A stretch of 64,000 nt of DNA from Gemmobacter fulvus (GCF_018798885.1 NZ_CP076361.1:1240001-1304000), one strand, 5' to 3'; positions 1 through 8,612 are shown, counted from the stretch's first letter. Program-made: numbers and translations. The notes: generated from the letters alone by a model not told the origin.

Positions 1-1
1 C

Positions 2-1015
2 GTCGCGGGCGGCCGGATGGAGGTCTGGGCCGAACCGCAGATGAAACGCTTCGGCGTCGGCTTCGTCCTGATGCTGATCGTGGCCTTCACCCCGATCTGG
101 CTCTGGCGCAACCTGTCGGCGCTGGCCTATCTCACCTCGATCATATTGCTGCTGGTAGTCGAATTTTTCGGCACTGTCGGCATGGGCGCACAGCGCTGGA
201 TCGAGCTGGGCCCGGTGGTGATCCAGCCCTCCGAAATGATGAAATTCACGCTCGTGATGGTTCTGGCCGCCTATTATGACTGGCTGGACCCGAAAAAGAC
301 CTCGCGCCCGATGTGGGTGCTGCTGCCGGTGGTGCTGATCGTGCTGCCCACCATTCTGGTGCTGATGCAGCCCAACCTCGGCACCTCGCTGATGCTGCTG
401 ATGGCCGGGGCTGCGGTGATGTTCTGCGCGGGCGTCAGCTGGTGGTATTTCATCGGCGTCGCCATGCTGGCGGGTGGCGCGGTGGCCGGGGTGTTCCTGT
501 CGCGCGGCACGCCATGGCAGTTCCTGCATGATTACCAGTATCGCCGCATCGACACCTTTCTGGATCCGACCGCCGATCCGCTGGGCGCGGGCTACAACAT
601 CATTCAGGCCAAGATCGCGCTGGGGTCGGGCGGCTGGGCGGGCAAGGGCTTCATGCAGGGCACGCAAAGCCGCCTGAACTTCCTGCCCGAAAAACACACC
701 GACTTCATCTTCACCACGCTGGCCGAGGAATTCGGCTTTGTCGGGGCGTTTTCGTTGCTGTCGCTTTATGGCCTGATCATCGCCTTTTGCGTGATCTCCG
801 CGTTGCAGAACCGCGACCGCTTTTCGCAGCTTCTGATCCTTGGCGTGGCAGCGAACCTGTTCTTCTACATCGCGGTGAACCTGTCGATGGTGATGGGCAT
901 GGCCCCGGTGGTGGGGGTGCCGCTGCCCTTGCTGTCTTATGGCGGCTCCGCCATGCTAGTGCTGCTGGTGGGATTCGGGCTGGTGCAAAGCGCCCATGTC
1001 CATCGGCCCCGCTGA
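2..1015 (+). CDS. rodA: Peptidoglycan glycosyltransferase RodA (SEDS family), 5' end cut off
   Basis: The frame is open from base 2, so the window edge removes the first few dozen codons; about 337 residues remain, against roughly 380 in the family. RodA is the membrane SEDS polymerase that extends glycan strands from lipid II with a class B PBP during elongation. What is visible is a string of hydrophobic segments, the GAQRWIELGPVVIQPSEMMK stretch after TM2-3, the large loop with QYRRIDTFLDP, QGTQSRLNFLPEKHTDFIF, and the terminal PLPLLSYGGSAML block. These motifs are diagnostic of RodA/FtsW, and the loop favours RodA. The mre/mrd genes usually found upstream lie outside the window. The following reductase starts 40 bases later on the same strand. 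Confidence 0.95.
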   Translation, partial: VAGGRMEVWAEPQMKRFGVGFVLMLIVAFTPIWLWRNLSALAYLTSIILLLVVEFFGTVGMGAQRWIELGPVVIQPSEMMKFTLVMVLAAYYDWLDPKKTSRPMWVLLPVVLIVLPTILVLMQPNLGTSLMLLMAGAAVMFCAGVSWWYFIGVAMLAGGAVAGVFLSRGTPWQFLHDYQYRRIDTFLDPTADPLGAGYNIIQAKIALGSGGWAGKGFMQGTQSRLNFLPEKHTDFIFTTLAEEFGFVGAFSLLSLYGLIIAFCVISALQNRDRFSQLLILGVAANLFFYIAVNLSMVMGMAPVVGVPLPLLSYGGSAMLVLLVGFGLVQSAHVHRPR

Positions 1016-1055
1016 GCGTGCGGGCAGATTTCAGGGCATTGGATCAGGGTAAGGC

Positions 1056-1982
1056 ATGACAGTGATTTTGTTCGCGGCGGGTGATGCGCTCTGGCCGGAA
1101 TATGAGGGGCCGTTGCGCAGGGCGCTGGAACAGGCGGGCATCACGGCAGATCTGGTCTGCACGGCGGCGCCTGAGGATGTGGATTACATCATCTATGCGC
1201 CGGGCAGCCCCTTGCAGGATTTTACCCCCTATACAAGCTGCCGCGCGGTGCTGAACCTCTGGGCCGGGGTTGAGCGGATCGTCGGCAATGCCACCCTGAC
1301 CCAGCCGCTGTGCCGCATGGTGGATCCGGGGCTGACCGAAGGCATGGTGGAATATGTGGTGGGCCATGTGCTGCGCCATCATCTGGGCATGGACCGTTAC
1401 ATCCTGCGTGCGAAAGGCTGGCAGCAGATCGTGCCGCCGCTGGCGCGTGAACGCCGGGTGTTGGTGCTGGGGCTGGGCGAACTGGGACTGGCCTGCGCCC
1501 GCGCACTGGCGGCGCTGAACTTCGATGTGCAGGGCTGGAGCCGGACGGAAAAGCCGGGGCTCGACATTCCGGCCCACCATGGCGCGGCAGGGCTGGAGAC
1601 GGCGCTGCGCCGGGCCGAGATCGTGGTCACGCTGCTGCCCCGCACCGCCGAAACCGAAAACCTTCTGGATGCAGAGCGGCTGTCCTGGCTGCCTGCGGGG
1701 GCTGTGATCATCAATCCGGGGCGTGGGGCGCTGATTGACGATACCGCCCTTCTGGCGGCGCTGGATGCGGGGCGTCTGGCCCATGCGACGCTGGATGTGT
1801 TCCGGGTGGAGCCGCTGCCCGAGGATCACCCGTTCCGCAGCCATCCGCGCGTGACGGTGACGCCGCATATCGCCGCCGACACCCGGGCCTCTTCGGCTGC
1901 GCGGGTGGTGGCCGACAACATCCGCCGCGATCTGGCCCGCCTGCCATTGCTGCATGTGGTGGACCGGCAGCGCGGCTATTGA
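1056..1982 (+). CDS. GhrA-like glyoxylate/hydroxypyruvate reductase (D-2-hydroxyacid dehydrogenase)
   Basis: This 308-residue protein has the D-isomer 2-hydroxyacid dehydrogenase fold and should reduce glyoxylate to glycolate or hydroxypyruvate to glycerate with NAD(P)H. The dinucleotide-binding glycine motif GLGELG lies at 139-144. The catalytic triad is present: Arg223 in NPGRGALIDD, Glu252 in FRVEPLP and His271 in TPHIAA. The C-terminal VVDRQRGY resembles GhrA proteins, and the length fits GhrA rather than the longer GhrB or SerA. It follows rodA with a 40-base gap and could be read through from it. Substrate preference among 2-oxoacids cannot be fixed from sequence. Confidence 0.9.
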   Translation: MTVILFAAGDALWPEYEGPLRRALEQAGITADLVCTAAPEDVDYIIYAPGSPLQDFTPYTSCRAVLNLWAGVERIVGNATLTQPLCRMVDPGLTEGMVEYVVGHVLRHHLGMDRYILRAKGWQQIVPPLARERRVLVLGLGELGLACARALAALNFDVQGWSRTEKPGLDIPAHHGAAGLETALRRAEIVVTLLPRTAETENLLDAERLSWLPAGAVIINPGRGALIDDTALLAALDAGRLAHATLDVFRVEPLPEDHPFRSHPRVTVTPHIAADTRASSAARVVADNIRRDLARLPLLHVVDRQRGY

Positions 1983-2015
1983 TCCCCGCTTGACCTTGCA
2001 GACACGCTCCACCAC

Positions 2016-2041
2016 CCTGCCCTGACGAGCAACAGGGCAGG
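2016..2041 (+). promoter_or_regulatory. 9-bp hairpin covering the likely ribosome site of the DUF1989 gene
   Basis: CCTGCCCTG (2016-2024) and CAGGGCAGG (2033-2041) are perfect inverted repeats around an 8-base loop. The only purine-rich Shine-Dalgarno candidate for the ATG at 2050, AGGGCAGG, lies in the 3' arm, 8 bases upstream of the start. No T-run follows, so it is a poor intrinsic terminator. Sequestration of the ribosome site is an inference. Confidence 0.5.
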
Positions 2042-2049
2042 CCCATCCC

Positions 2050-2919
2050 ATGAAACCCAGTCATCCCGAACATGCCGCCCCCGCCCATGGCGCGGCGATG
2101 CAACAGATTGCCCCGGTGATCTGCTATCCGGTGGACGGCTTGCCCCGGCCCGATCTGGCCCCGTTCCGCGCGGCGCGGGCGGGCTGGCAGAAACTGTCGG
2201 AAACACTGGTGCCCGCCCGCGATGCGCGCTGCTTTGACCTGCCCGCGGGGCATTTTTTCCGCATCACCTCGGTCGAGGGGCCGCAGGTCGGGGATCTGAA
2301 CCTGTGGAATGCGCAGGATCTGCACGAACGCTTTTATTCCGGCAAGACCCGCGCCCTGCATGGCACGCATCTGTCCACCGGCGACCGAATGTGGACCGCG
2401 CATCCCTATCTGCGCCCGATGGCGCTGATCACCGATGACAGTCTGGACTGGTATGGGTTCGATGCCTTTGGCGGTGCGGTGCATGATGTGATCGGCACCC
2501 GCTGCGACCCCTATACCCACAATCTGCTCAGCAAGGGCGGGCAGTATCATCACTGCTGCCATTCCAACCTGACCCGCGCGCTGGCCGATGCCCGGGCGCT
2601 GCCGCTGGCGGAGGCAGAGCGCCATGTGCATGATGTGCTGAACGTGTTCATGTGCACCGGCTTTACCCGCGACACCGGCCAGTATTTCATGAAAGCCTCG
2701 CCGGTGCGGCCCGGCGATTATCTTGAATTCTTTGCCGAAATTGATCTGTTAGGTGCGCTGTCGGCCTGCCCCGGCGGCGATTGTTCGTCTGAACATTCCT
2801 CGGACAGCGCCGCCTGCCATCCGCTGCTGGTCGAGGTGTTCCGCCCGCTGGCCCCGCCTGCGGGCTGGGTGTCGCCCATGGTCAACGGCTATGACCGCAG
2901 CCATGGGCGGAACGGTTAA
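2050..2919 (+). CDS. DUF1989 / urea carboxylase-associated family protein
   Basis: This is a 289-residue protein of the DUF1989 family, whose members often sit beside urea carboxylase or aminomethyltransferase-type genes; their biochemical role is not settled. Visible family marks are PAGHFFRI near residue 65, GDLNLWNA, the GTHLSTGDRMWTAHPYLRPM block, DVIGTRCDPYTHNLL, YHHCCHSN and a C-terminal CPGGDC. The conserved Cys and His residues suggest a metal site, but that is inference. The stop codon overlaps that of the convergent aldo/keto reductase within TTAA at 2916-2919. Urea carboxylase itself is not in the window. Translation may be modulated by the hairpin just upstream. Confidence 0.85.
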   Translation: MKPSHPEHAAPAHGAAMQQIAPVICYPVDGLPRPDLAPFRAARAGWQKLSETLVPARDARCFDLPAGHFFRITSVEGPQVGDLNLWNAQDLHERFYSGKTRALHGTHLSTGDRMWTAHPYLRPMALITDDSLDWYGFDAFGGAVHDVIGTRCDPYTHNLLSKGGQYHHCCHSNLTRALADARALPLAEAERHVHDVLNVFMCTGFTRDTGQYFMKASPVRPGDYLEFFAEIDLLGALSACPGGDCSSEHSSDSAACHPLLVEVFRPLAPPAGWVSPMVNGYDRSHGRNG

Positions 2920-3896
2920 CAATAGCGTTCAATCGCCATCAGCTGATGATCGCCATATCTGTCGCCTGCGGCAAAGCCCGGTGGCAACAGGCGGTCAATC
3001 TCGGCCAGATCCGCCGCATCCAGACGGATGGCATCGGCCTGCGCCCAGTGCCGCAGATGGGCGGCGCTGCGCGTGCCGGGAATCGGGATCAGATGGTCCC
3101 AGCGCTGCAATAACCAGGCCAGCGCCAGCGCCGGGGTTGACCAGCCGCGCTGCGCCGCAAAGGCACGAAAGCCGTCGATCGCGGCGATATTGGCGCTGAA
3201 ATTCGGCTCGGTGAAGCGCGGGTTGCTGCTGCGAAAGCCGTCCTGCACCTCATCCAGCCGCAAGGGCCGGTCGCCCAGCATCCCGCGCGCCAGCGGCGAG
3301 AAGGCAACGAAGGTCACGCCCAGCGCCTTGCAGGCCTGTATCAACCCCAGTTCAGGCTGGCGGGTCCAGAGCGAATATTCGTTCTGCACCGCCCGGCAGG
3401 GATGCAGCGCATGCGCCGCACGCAGCGTGGCAGGCGCGATTTCCGACAGGCCATAACCGCCAATCTTGCCCTCCCGTTCCAGGTCTTGCATTGTGCCGAT
3501 CACCTCGGCCAGGGGCGTGCCAGGGTCACGGCGGTGAATGTAGAACAGCTCCACATGATCGCGGCCAAGGCGGCGCAACGAGGCCTCCAGTTCTGCGCGC
3601 AGATATGCGGCGGAGTTGTCGATGCAGCGGGGCGGGCCACTCACGATGCTGGCCTTGGTGGCCAGCGTCACCTGCGGCTTGCGGCGGGCCAGCCAGTTGC
3701 CGATCACGGTTTCCGAAACGCCCATGCCATAGATATTCGCGGTATCAATCAGGGTAATGCCCGCCTCCAGCATGGCATCGAGGCAGGCATGGCTGTCCGC
3801 CTCGGTCGTGGGGCCGAATATCCCGCCAAAGGACATGGCACCAAGGCCGATGGCCGAAACCATCGGCCCAGTGGACCCGAGTTGTCGTTGTTGCAT
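2916..3896 (-). CDS. Aldo/keto reductase
   Basis: This 326-residue NADPH-dependent aldo/keto reductase has the (beta/alpha)8 fold. The catalytic tetrad is visible: Asp51 and Tyr56 in LIDTANIYGMG, Lys81 in TLATKAS and His121 in FYIHRRDP. Cofactor-phosphate residues are expected in the IPIPGTRSAAHL segment. The frame stays open further upstream, but ATG at 3896, with an AAAGGA site and the typical N-terminus QLGSTGPMVSAIGLGAM, is the real start. It lies 80 bases downstream of the SHMT-like gene on the same strand and may be co-transcribed with it. The substrate is unknown; the length and the LGAMSFGG motif suggest the YajO/AKR11-13-like group. Confidence 0.92.
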   Translation of the reverse strand: MQQRQLGSTGPMVSAIGLGAMSFGGIFGPTTEADSHACLDAMLEAGITLIDTANIYGMGVSETVIGNWLARRKPQVTLATKASIVSGPPRCIDNSAAYLRAELEASLRRLGRDHVELFYIHRRDPGTPLAEVIGTMQDLEREGKIGGYGLSEIAPATLRAAHALHPCRAVQNEYSLWTRQPELGLIQACKALGVTFVAFSPLARGMLGDRPLRLDEVQDGFRSSNPRFTEPNFSANIAAIDGFRAFAAQRGWSTPALALAWLLQRWDHLIPIPGTRSAAHLRHWAQADAIRLDAADLAEIDRLLPPGFAAGDRYGDHQLMAIERYC

Positions 3897-3976
3897 GAGA
3901 TGCGGTCCTTTTCTGGGAGGCCCGTTGACGGGGGGACTCCGGGGGGATCGCATCAAAGCCCGGCGAATCGGATCGT

Positions 3977-5296
3977 TCAACCCCGAATATAGTGCATCCC
4001 GGTAAATTTTCGGCGCAGCGCCGCCGTGCGCGGTGCCACCGATTCCGGCGCGTTCGAGCGCAGGCCCTCGGCAATCAGCGCCGCCAGTGCCGGGGCATCG
4101 GCAGGGGTCACACCCCGGCGCACCAATTCGGGCGTGCCGATCCGCAAGCCGTTCAGATCGCCCGCAACCTCGGCCACCGGCAAGCCGATGCCACAGGCCA
4201 GAAACCCGGCCTTGCGCAGGGTCTTCGAGGCCGCCTGCCCGCCGCCGAACCCAGCCGCCTCGATGGCGAACTGATGGCTCTGCGTCATGCCGCGCGCCGC
4301 GCCGAACACCGGCAGGCCCAGCGTCGCCAACTCGCGCGCCAGCGCCTGCGCCAGATCCACCATCGCCTGCGCATAGGCCGCGCCATGGTCGCGCCAATCC
4401 AGCAGGCTGATCGCCAGAGCCGCCGATTTCGCCGCATCGAAATTCGCGGTCATGCCCGGAAAGGCGATGCGGTCCAGCGCCTCGGCAATCGCGGCGTCAT
4501 TGGTCACGATCAAGCCGCCCGCCGGGCCGCCCAGCGATTTATAGGTGCTCATCGTCATCAGATGCGCGCCTTCGGCCAGCGGATTGGCCCAAACGCCGCC
4601 CCCGATGATGCCGCATTGATGGGCGGCGTCGAACAACAGCTTGGCCCCCACGGCATCGGCAATCGCCCGGATCTCGCGCACCGGATGCGGGAACAAGTTC
4701 AGGCTGCCGCCAATGGTGATCAGCTTGGGCCGCACCCGCTGTGCCAGATCGGCCAGCGCCGCCAGATCGACGGTATAACCATCGGCATTGACCGGGGCGG
4801 GATGGGTGTGCAGCCCGTAAAGCCCGGCACAGCCCGCCGCGTGATGGGTGACATGCCCGCCCACCGCACCGGGCGGCGCAATGATCGCATCGCCCGGTTT
4901 CGTCAGCGCCATGAAGCCATAAAGATTGGCCAGCGCGCCAGAGGCCACGCGGATCTCGGCATAGGCCGCGCCAAAGACCTCGGCGGCAAGCGCGGCGGCA
5001 ATCACCTCGATCTCTTCGATTGCCTCCAGCCCCATTTCGTATTTGTCGCCCGGATAGCCCAGCGACGGGCGGCTGCCCAGACCGCGCGCCAGTGCCGCCT
5101 CGGCCTTCGGGTTCATCACATTGGTCGCCGGGTTCAGGTTGAAACATTCGGCGTCATGGATCGCGGTGTTGCGCTTCATCAGCGCCTCGATCCGGTCCGC
5201 CACGGCGGCAGAGGGCGCATCGGCATCGCGGGCAATCTGCTGCACACGGGTTTCACAGGCGGCGGGCACCCAGGGGCGCGGGGCAAGATGGGTCAT
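3977..5296 (-). CDS. SHMT-like PLP-dependent enzyme (non-housekeeping paralogue)
   Basis: This 439-residue fold-type I PLP enzyme resembles serine hydroxymethyltransferase, with RPSLGYPGDKYEMG, the substrate-loop EIRVASGALANL, DAAHQCGIIGGG (Asp223, His226) and the putative Schiff-base lysine Lys253 in TMSTYKSLGGPAGG. In classical SHMT the residue before that lysine is His and an Arg follows the Pro. Here they are Tyr and Ala, so this is unlikely to be the housekeeping GlyA. Related paralogues include 2-methylserine hydroxymethyltransferases and aldolases. The start at 5296 is supported by AAAGGAG 8 bases upstream. It is divergent from a LysR regulator that probably controls it, and the aldo/keto reductase follows. 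Confidence 0.82.
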   Translation of the reverse strand: MTHLAPRPWVPAACETRVQQIARDADAPSAAVADRIEALMKRNTAIHDAECFNLNPATNVMNPKAEAALARGLGSRPSLGYPGDKYEMGLEAIEEIEVIAAALAAEVFGAAYAEIRVASGALANLYGFMALTKPGDAIIAPPGAVGGHVTHHAAGCAGLYGLHTHPAPVNADGYTVDLAALADLAQRVRPKLITIGGSLNLFPHPVREIRAIADAVGAKLLFDAAHQCGIIGGGVWANPLAEGAHLMTMSTYKSLGGPAGGLIVTNDAAIAEALDRIAFPGMTANFDAAKSAALAISLLDWRDHGAAYAQAMVDLAQALARELATLGLPVFGAARGMTQSHQFAIEAAGFGGGQAASKTLRKAGFLACGIGLPVAEVAGDLNGLRIGTPELVRRGVTPADAPALAALIAEGLRSNAPESVAPRTAALRRKFTGMHYIRG

Positions 5297-5347
5297 GGCT
5301 GTCTCCTTTTGCCCCATAGGGCGGCAAAGGGGGCTTGCCCGCAAACC

Positions 5348-5378
5348 AGATTTGCGAAAATCTAGGGTCAGAAAATCT
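5348..5378. promoter_or_regulatory. Candidate LysR operator between the SHMT-like gene and its regulator
   Basis: The 91-base divergent gap holds AGATTT-GCGA-AAATCT (5348-5363), a perfect 6-bp dyad, and a third AAATCT half-site at 5373-5378, 15 bases after the previous one. AT-rich dyads plus an extra half-site in a divergent spacer are typical of LysR-family autoregulated promoters. The site lies immediately 5' of the LysR start at 5388. Assignment is by position and symmetry only. Confidence 0.5.
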
Positions 5379-5387
5379 GAGGCTCAT

Positions 5388-6260
5388 ATGGCTGTTGCCC
5401 CACCCCGCGCCAAAGACCTGCCGCTGACCGCCCTGCGCGCCTTCGAGGCGGCGGCGCGGCTGGGCGGGTTTGCCGCCGCCGCCACCGAACTGGGCGTAAC
5501 CCCCGGCGCGGTCACGGCGCATGTAAAGGCGCTGGAGGCAGCACTGGGCGCTGCGCTGTTTGACCGGATCGCCAAAGGCGTACGGCTGACACCGCTGGGG
5601 CAGCGGGTGCTGCCAGAATTCACGCAGGCCTTCGATGCGCTGGGGCTGGCCGTTCATGCCCTGCGGCTGGAGGCCGCGCCGCGCGTTGTGCATATCGCCA
5701 CCCTGCCCGCGATTGCGCAGCTGTTCCTGTCACCGCGCCTGCCTGCCCTGCGCGCGCAGATGCCCGAGGTGGTGATTTCCATCACCGCGATGGAGGCCCC
5801 GCCCAACCTGAAACGCGCGCCCTATGATCTGAGCCTGTTTTACGGCGACCATGGCCAGATCCTGGCCGAGGACGAGATTTTTCCGGTCTGCGCCCCGGCC
5901 CTTGCAGCGCGGCTGCATCAGCCCGCCGATCTGGCGCAGGTGCCCTGCCTGACCGATTCCGCCTGGGCCGGGGATTGGGCGCTCTGGGCCGCGCTCGCCC
6001 TGCCGGGCCAGAGCTTCGCGCCACGCGGGCCGGTTTTTTCGCTTTATGCACTGGCGTTAGAGGAGGCGGCAGGCGGGGCCGGGGTCTTGATGGGGCATGG
6101 CGCGCTGGTGGCGGGCCATCTGGCGCGCGGTGCCTTGGTCGCGCCCTTTGCGCAACGGCTGCGCCTGCCCCATGCGCTGCGGCTGTGGTCCGCCCGCCCG
6201 CTGCGCAGCGGCCACCCGGTGGAGCGGGTGGCGCGCTGGCTGCATGGCGTTGGCGGTTAG
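5388..6260 (+). CDS. LysR-family transcriptional regulator (GcvA-like)
   Basis: This 290-residue protein has an N-terminal winged helix (PLTALRAFEAAARLGGF, then ELGVTPGAVTAHVKALEAAL) and a C-terminal periplasmic-binding-like effector domain. The LTALRAFEAAARL opening is typical of the GcvA subgroup, which often controls amino-acid and one-carbon genes. The frame extends upstream, but ATG at 5388 places the helix-turn-helix at the normal distance and leaves the divergent promoter free. It probably regulates the divergent SHMT-like and aldo/keto reductase genes through the dyad at 5348-5378. Its last 4 bases overlap the convergent ABC ATPase gene. Confidence 0.9.
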   Translation: MAVAPPRAKDLPLTALRAFEAAARLGGFAAAATELGVTPGAVTAHVKALEAALGAALFDRIAKGVRLTPLGQRVLPEFTQAFDALGLAVHALRLEAAPRVVHIATLPAIAQLFLSPRLPALRAQMPEVVISITAMEAPPNLKRAPYDLSLFYGDHGQILAEDEIFPVCAPALAARLHQPADLAQVPCLTDSAWAGDWALWAALALPGQSFAPRGPVFSLYALALEEAAGGAGVLMGHGALVAGHLARGALVAPFAQRLRLPHALRLWSARPLRSGHPVERVARWLHGVGG

Positions 6261-7006
6261 CCCGTCACCCGGCGCAGGAAATCGGCGGTGCGCGGATCTT
6301 GCGGCGCGGTGAAGATCTGCGCGGGCGGGCCTTGCTCCACGATGCGCCCACCCTCCATGAACAGCACCCGGTCGGCAATCTCGCGGGCAAACTGCATCTC
6401 GTGGGTGACGATCAGCATGGTCTGGCGGCTTTCGGCCAGGCGGCGCATCAGGTCCAGCACCTCGCCCACCCATTCGGGATCCAGCGCCGAGGTCGGCTCG
6501 TCAAACAGCATCAGCGGTGCATCCAGTGCCATGGCGCGGCCAATGCCCACCCGCTGCTGCTGCCCGCCCGACAGCGCGGCGGGATAGCTGTCGGCCTTGT
6601 CGGCCAGCCCGGTGTCGCGCAGGATGGCATCGGCGCGGGCATTGGCCTCGGGCTTTGGCAGCCCCTTCACGGTGATCAGCGCCTCGGTGATGTTCTGGCG
6701 CGCGGTCTTGTTGGCAAACAGTGCATAGTTCTGGAACACAAAGGCAGTGCGGCGGCGCAGGGCCAGAATATCCGCTGCCCGCGCATGGGCCGCATCCACT
6801 GTCAGATCACCGATGCGGATCTGGCCCGCATCCGGCCGGTCCAGATAGTTCAGGCACCGCAGCAAGGTGGATTTGCCGGTACCCGACGGGCCGATGATCA
6901 CGATCCGCTCACCCGGCGCGATGTCGAGGTCGATGCCGTTCAGCACCGTCGTTGCGCCAAAGCGTTTGGTCAGGCCGGAAATACGGATCGCAGAACTGTT
7001 GGTCAT
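6257..7006 (-). CDS. Polar amino-acid ABC transporter, ATP-binding protein
   Basis: This 249-residue ATPase of the polar amino-acid uptake class has Walker A GPSGTGKST near residue 41, Q-loop VFQNYALFANKTA, signature LSGGQQQR, Walker B LMLFDEPTSALD and switch His in VTHEM. It energises the permease encoded immediately upstream: its ATG overlaps the permease stop (7003-7006), indicating translational coupling. The gene order is binding protein, permease, ATPase on the minus strand. The binding protein looks like cystine/cysteine-type receptors, so TcyN/GlnQ-like function is plausible, but the ligand is not provable. The 3' end overlaps the LysR gene by 4 bases. Confidence 0.93.
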   Translation of the reverse strand: MTNSSAIRISGLTKRFGATTVLNGIDLDIAPGERIVIIGPSGTGKSTLLRCLNYLDRPDAGQIRIGDLTVDAAHARAADILALRRRTAFVFQNYALFANKTARQNITEALITVKGLPKPEANARADAILRDTGLADKADSYPAALSGGQQQRVGIGRAMALDAPLMLFDEPTSALDPEWVGEVLDLMRRLAESRQTMLIVTHEMQFAREIADRVLFMEGGRIVEQGPPAQIFTAPQDPRTADFLRRVTG

Positions 7007-7677
7007 CGCGCAAACGCCTTGTTCAAGCGGGTTTCAAGGCGGCGTTGCAGGAAGGACAGTGCCTCGACGATGATCCAGTAGAGCACGGCCACCACCAGAA
7101 ACGCCTCGAAATAGCGAAAGCTGCCCGCCGCCTCTTTTTGCGCGGCCCCCATCATCTCGGTCACGCCAAGGGTGAAGGCCAGCGAGGTGCTTTTGATCAT
7201 GTCGATGAAATAATTCACCAGAGTCGGCGCGGCGATACGTGCCGCCTGCGGCAGGATGATGCGCCGCATCATCTGGCCCCGCGTCATGCCGATGGATTGC
7301 GAGGCCTCCCACTGGCTGCGGTCGATGCCCAGAATCGCGGCCCGGATGCTTTCGGCCATATAGGCCGAAAAATGAAGGGTCAGCCCCATGATCGCCGCCG
7401 TGACGCCATTGATGCTCGTCAGCGCCGAAAACACCTGCGGCAGGCCGTAATAGAACAGGAACAACTGCACCAGCAGCGGCGTGCCCCTGAAAAAGCTGAT
7501 GAACAGCGCCACCGCCGGGTCGATCACCGGCAGGCGCAGCACGCGGATTACCGCAAAACCGCTCGCCAGCGCCAGAGCGCAGACCATGCCCGCAAGCGCC
7601 ATGGCCAGCGTCAGCGGCAGATACCCCAGAAGGATGGGCACCAGACCCAGCATGTAAGACAGGTCCAGTGCCCCCAT
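7003..7677 (-). CDS. Polar amino-acid ABC transporter, permease
   Basis: This 224-residue inner-membrane permease of the His/Glu/Gln/Arg/opine family (HEQRo) has about five hydrophobic segments. The characteristic RGTPLLVQLFLFYYGLP stretch is near residue 64, and the EAA loop reads EASQSIGMTRGQMMRRIILP around residues 134-153. It pairs with the ATPase and binding protein on either side. The start lies 4 bases downstream of the binding-protein stop, so the three genes form one operon. A single permease gene implies a homodimeric channel. Confidence 0.93.
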   Translation of the reverse strand: MGALDLSYMLGLVPILLGYLPLTLAMALAGMVCALALASGFAVIRVLRLPVIDPAVALFISFFRGTPLLVQLFLFYYGLPQVFSALTSINGVTAAIMGLTLHFSAYMAESIRAAILGIDRSQWEASQSIGMTRGQMMRRIILPQAARIAAPTLVNYFIDMIKSTSLAFTLGVTEMMGAAQKEAAGSFRYFEAFLVVAVLYWIIVEALSFLQRRLETRLNKAFAR

Positions 7678-7681
7678 GATG

Positions 7682-8434
7682 TTACTCCGCAGCAGAGGTG
7701 ATGTCGGCGGCGAACCATTTCTCGGAAATCGCCTTCAAGGTGCCGTCCGCCTTCAGCTCGGTGATCGCAGCATCAATCTGCGCCTGCAGGGCGGTGCCTG
7801 CCTCGTCCTTGCGGAAGGGCAGCGCGTTGTGGATCTCGCTGAACGGGGCCCCGGCAAGGGCCAGTGGCAGCGGGCTTTCCTTGATCACCTGCGCCGAGGA
7901 CACGCGGTCCATCACGAAGGCATCTACCCGGCCCAGAGCGGTATCTTGTTCGATATTGCTCTCATAGGTCTTGATGGTGATCTCGGACGCAAAGGGAAGT
8001 TCGCGAAGCAATTGTTCGAAATTGGACCCAAGGTTCACGGCAACGGTGCGGCCTTTCAGATCGTCCACGCCCTTGATCGTGTCATTGCCCTCTTTCACCA
8101 CCACCTGCGCACCATCATAGACATAGGGCTGCGAGAACAGGAATTTCGCCTCGCGTTCCGGGGTGATGGTGATCTGGTTGGCCACGGTATCGATCCGCCC
8201 GGATTCCAGCGCGCCGATCAGGCCGGAAAACGACATGGTGACAAATTCCACCTCATGCCCGGTCTTTTCAGCGACGGCATTGATGAAATCCACCTCGAAG
8301 CCTTGCAGCACGTCCTGCTTGACGAAAGTGAACGGGAAATAGCCACCCGACATGCCGACCTTGAGCGTATCAGCCTGCACCGCAGACAGGGTGAGGGTGG
8401 CGAGGGCGGCGGCGAGAGCTGCGGATTTGAACAT
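7682..8434 (-). CDS. Amino-acid ABC transporter substrate-binding protein (cystine/polar amino-acid type)
   Basis: This 250-residue periplasmic binding protein (SBP_bac_3) opens with a Sec signal peptide, probable cleavage after AVQA near residue 21. It continues with DTLKVGMSGGYFPF, GFEVDFINAVAEKTG, TVANQITITPEREAKF and DAFVMDRVSS, as in FliY/TcyJ-type receptors. The ITITPERE segment usually contributes the Arg that binds the ligand alpha-carboxylate. The start has a good AGGAG site. It is the first gene of the importer operon, with its promoter expected in 8435-8612. Cystine is a reasonable guess by similarity; other polar amino acids remain possible. Confidence 0.9.
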   Translation of the reverse strand: MFKSAALAAALATLTLSAVQADTLKVGMSGGYFPFTFVKQDVLQGFEVDFINAVAEKTGHEVEFVTMSFSGLIGALESGRIDTVANQITITPEREAKFLFSQPYVYDGAQVVVKEGNDTIKGVDDLKGRTVAVNLGSNFEQLLRELPFASEITIKTYESNIEQDTALGRVDAFVMDRVSSAQVIKESPLPLALAGAPFSEIHNALPFRKDEAGTALQAQIDAAITELKADGTLKAISEKWFAADITSAAE

Positions 8435-8584
8435 CGGTCTTCTCCTGTATCAAGGCAGCTTAGATGAGCTTTGGCGCGGCTGCGGTCAATTGGCCCGCAG
8501 AAACAAGAACCCGGGTCTGGAGCCGGACGAAAATTCCGAAAAATCGCCCTGCCTCTGGCAGCATACAGAACAACATTCGCCCAC

Positions 8585-8600
8585 CCCGCCACGCGGCGGG
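8585..8600 (-). terminator. Hairpin downstream of the GntR gene
   Basis: CCCGCC-ACGC-GGCGGG forms a 6-bp GC stem just after the GntR stop codon (minus strand). No long T-run follows, so termination would be weak or Rho-assisted. The rest of 8435-8612 is the leader of the amino-acid importer operon. Confidence 0.4.
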
Positions 8601-8612
8601 CAGACTTTCCGT

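Noticed and set aside
5297-5387. Possible glycine riboswitch upstream of the SHMT-like gene
   Set aside because: The 91-base spacer is too short and lacks the conserved core; the dyad is better explained as a LysR operator.
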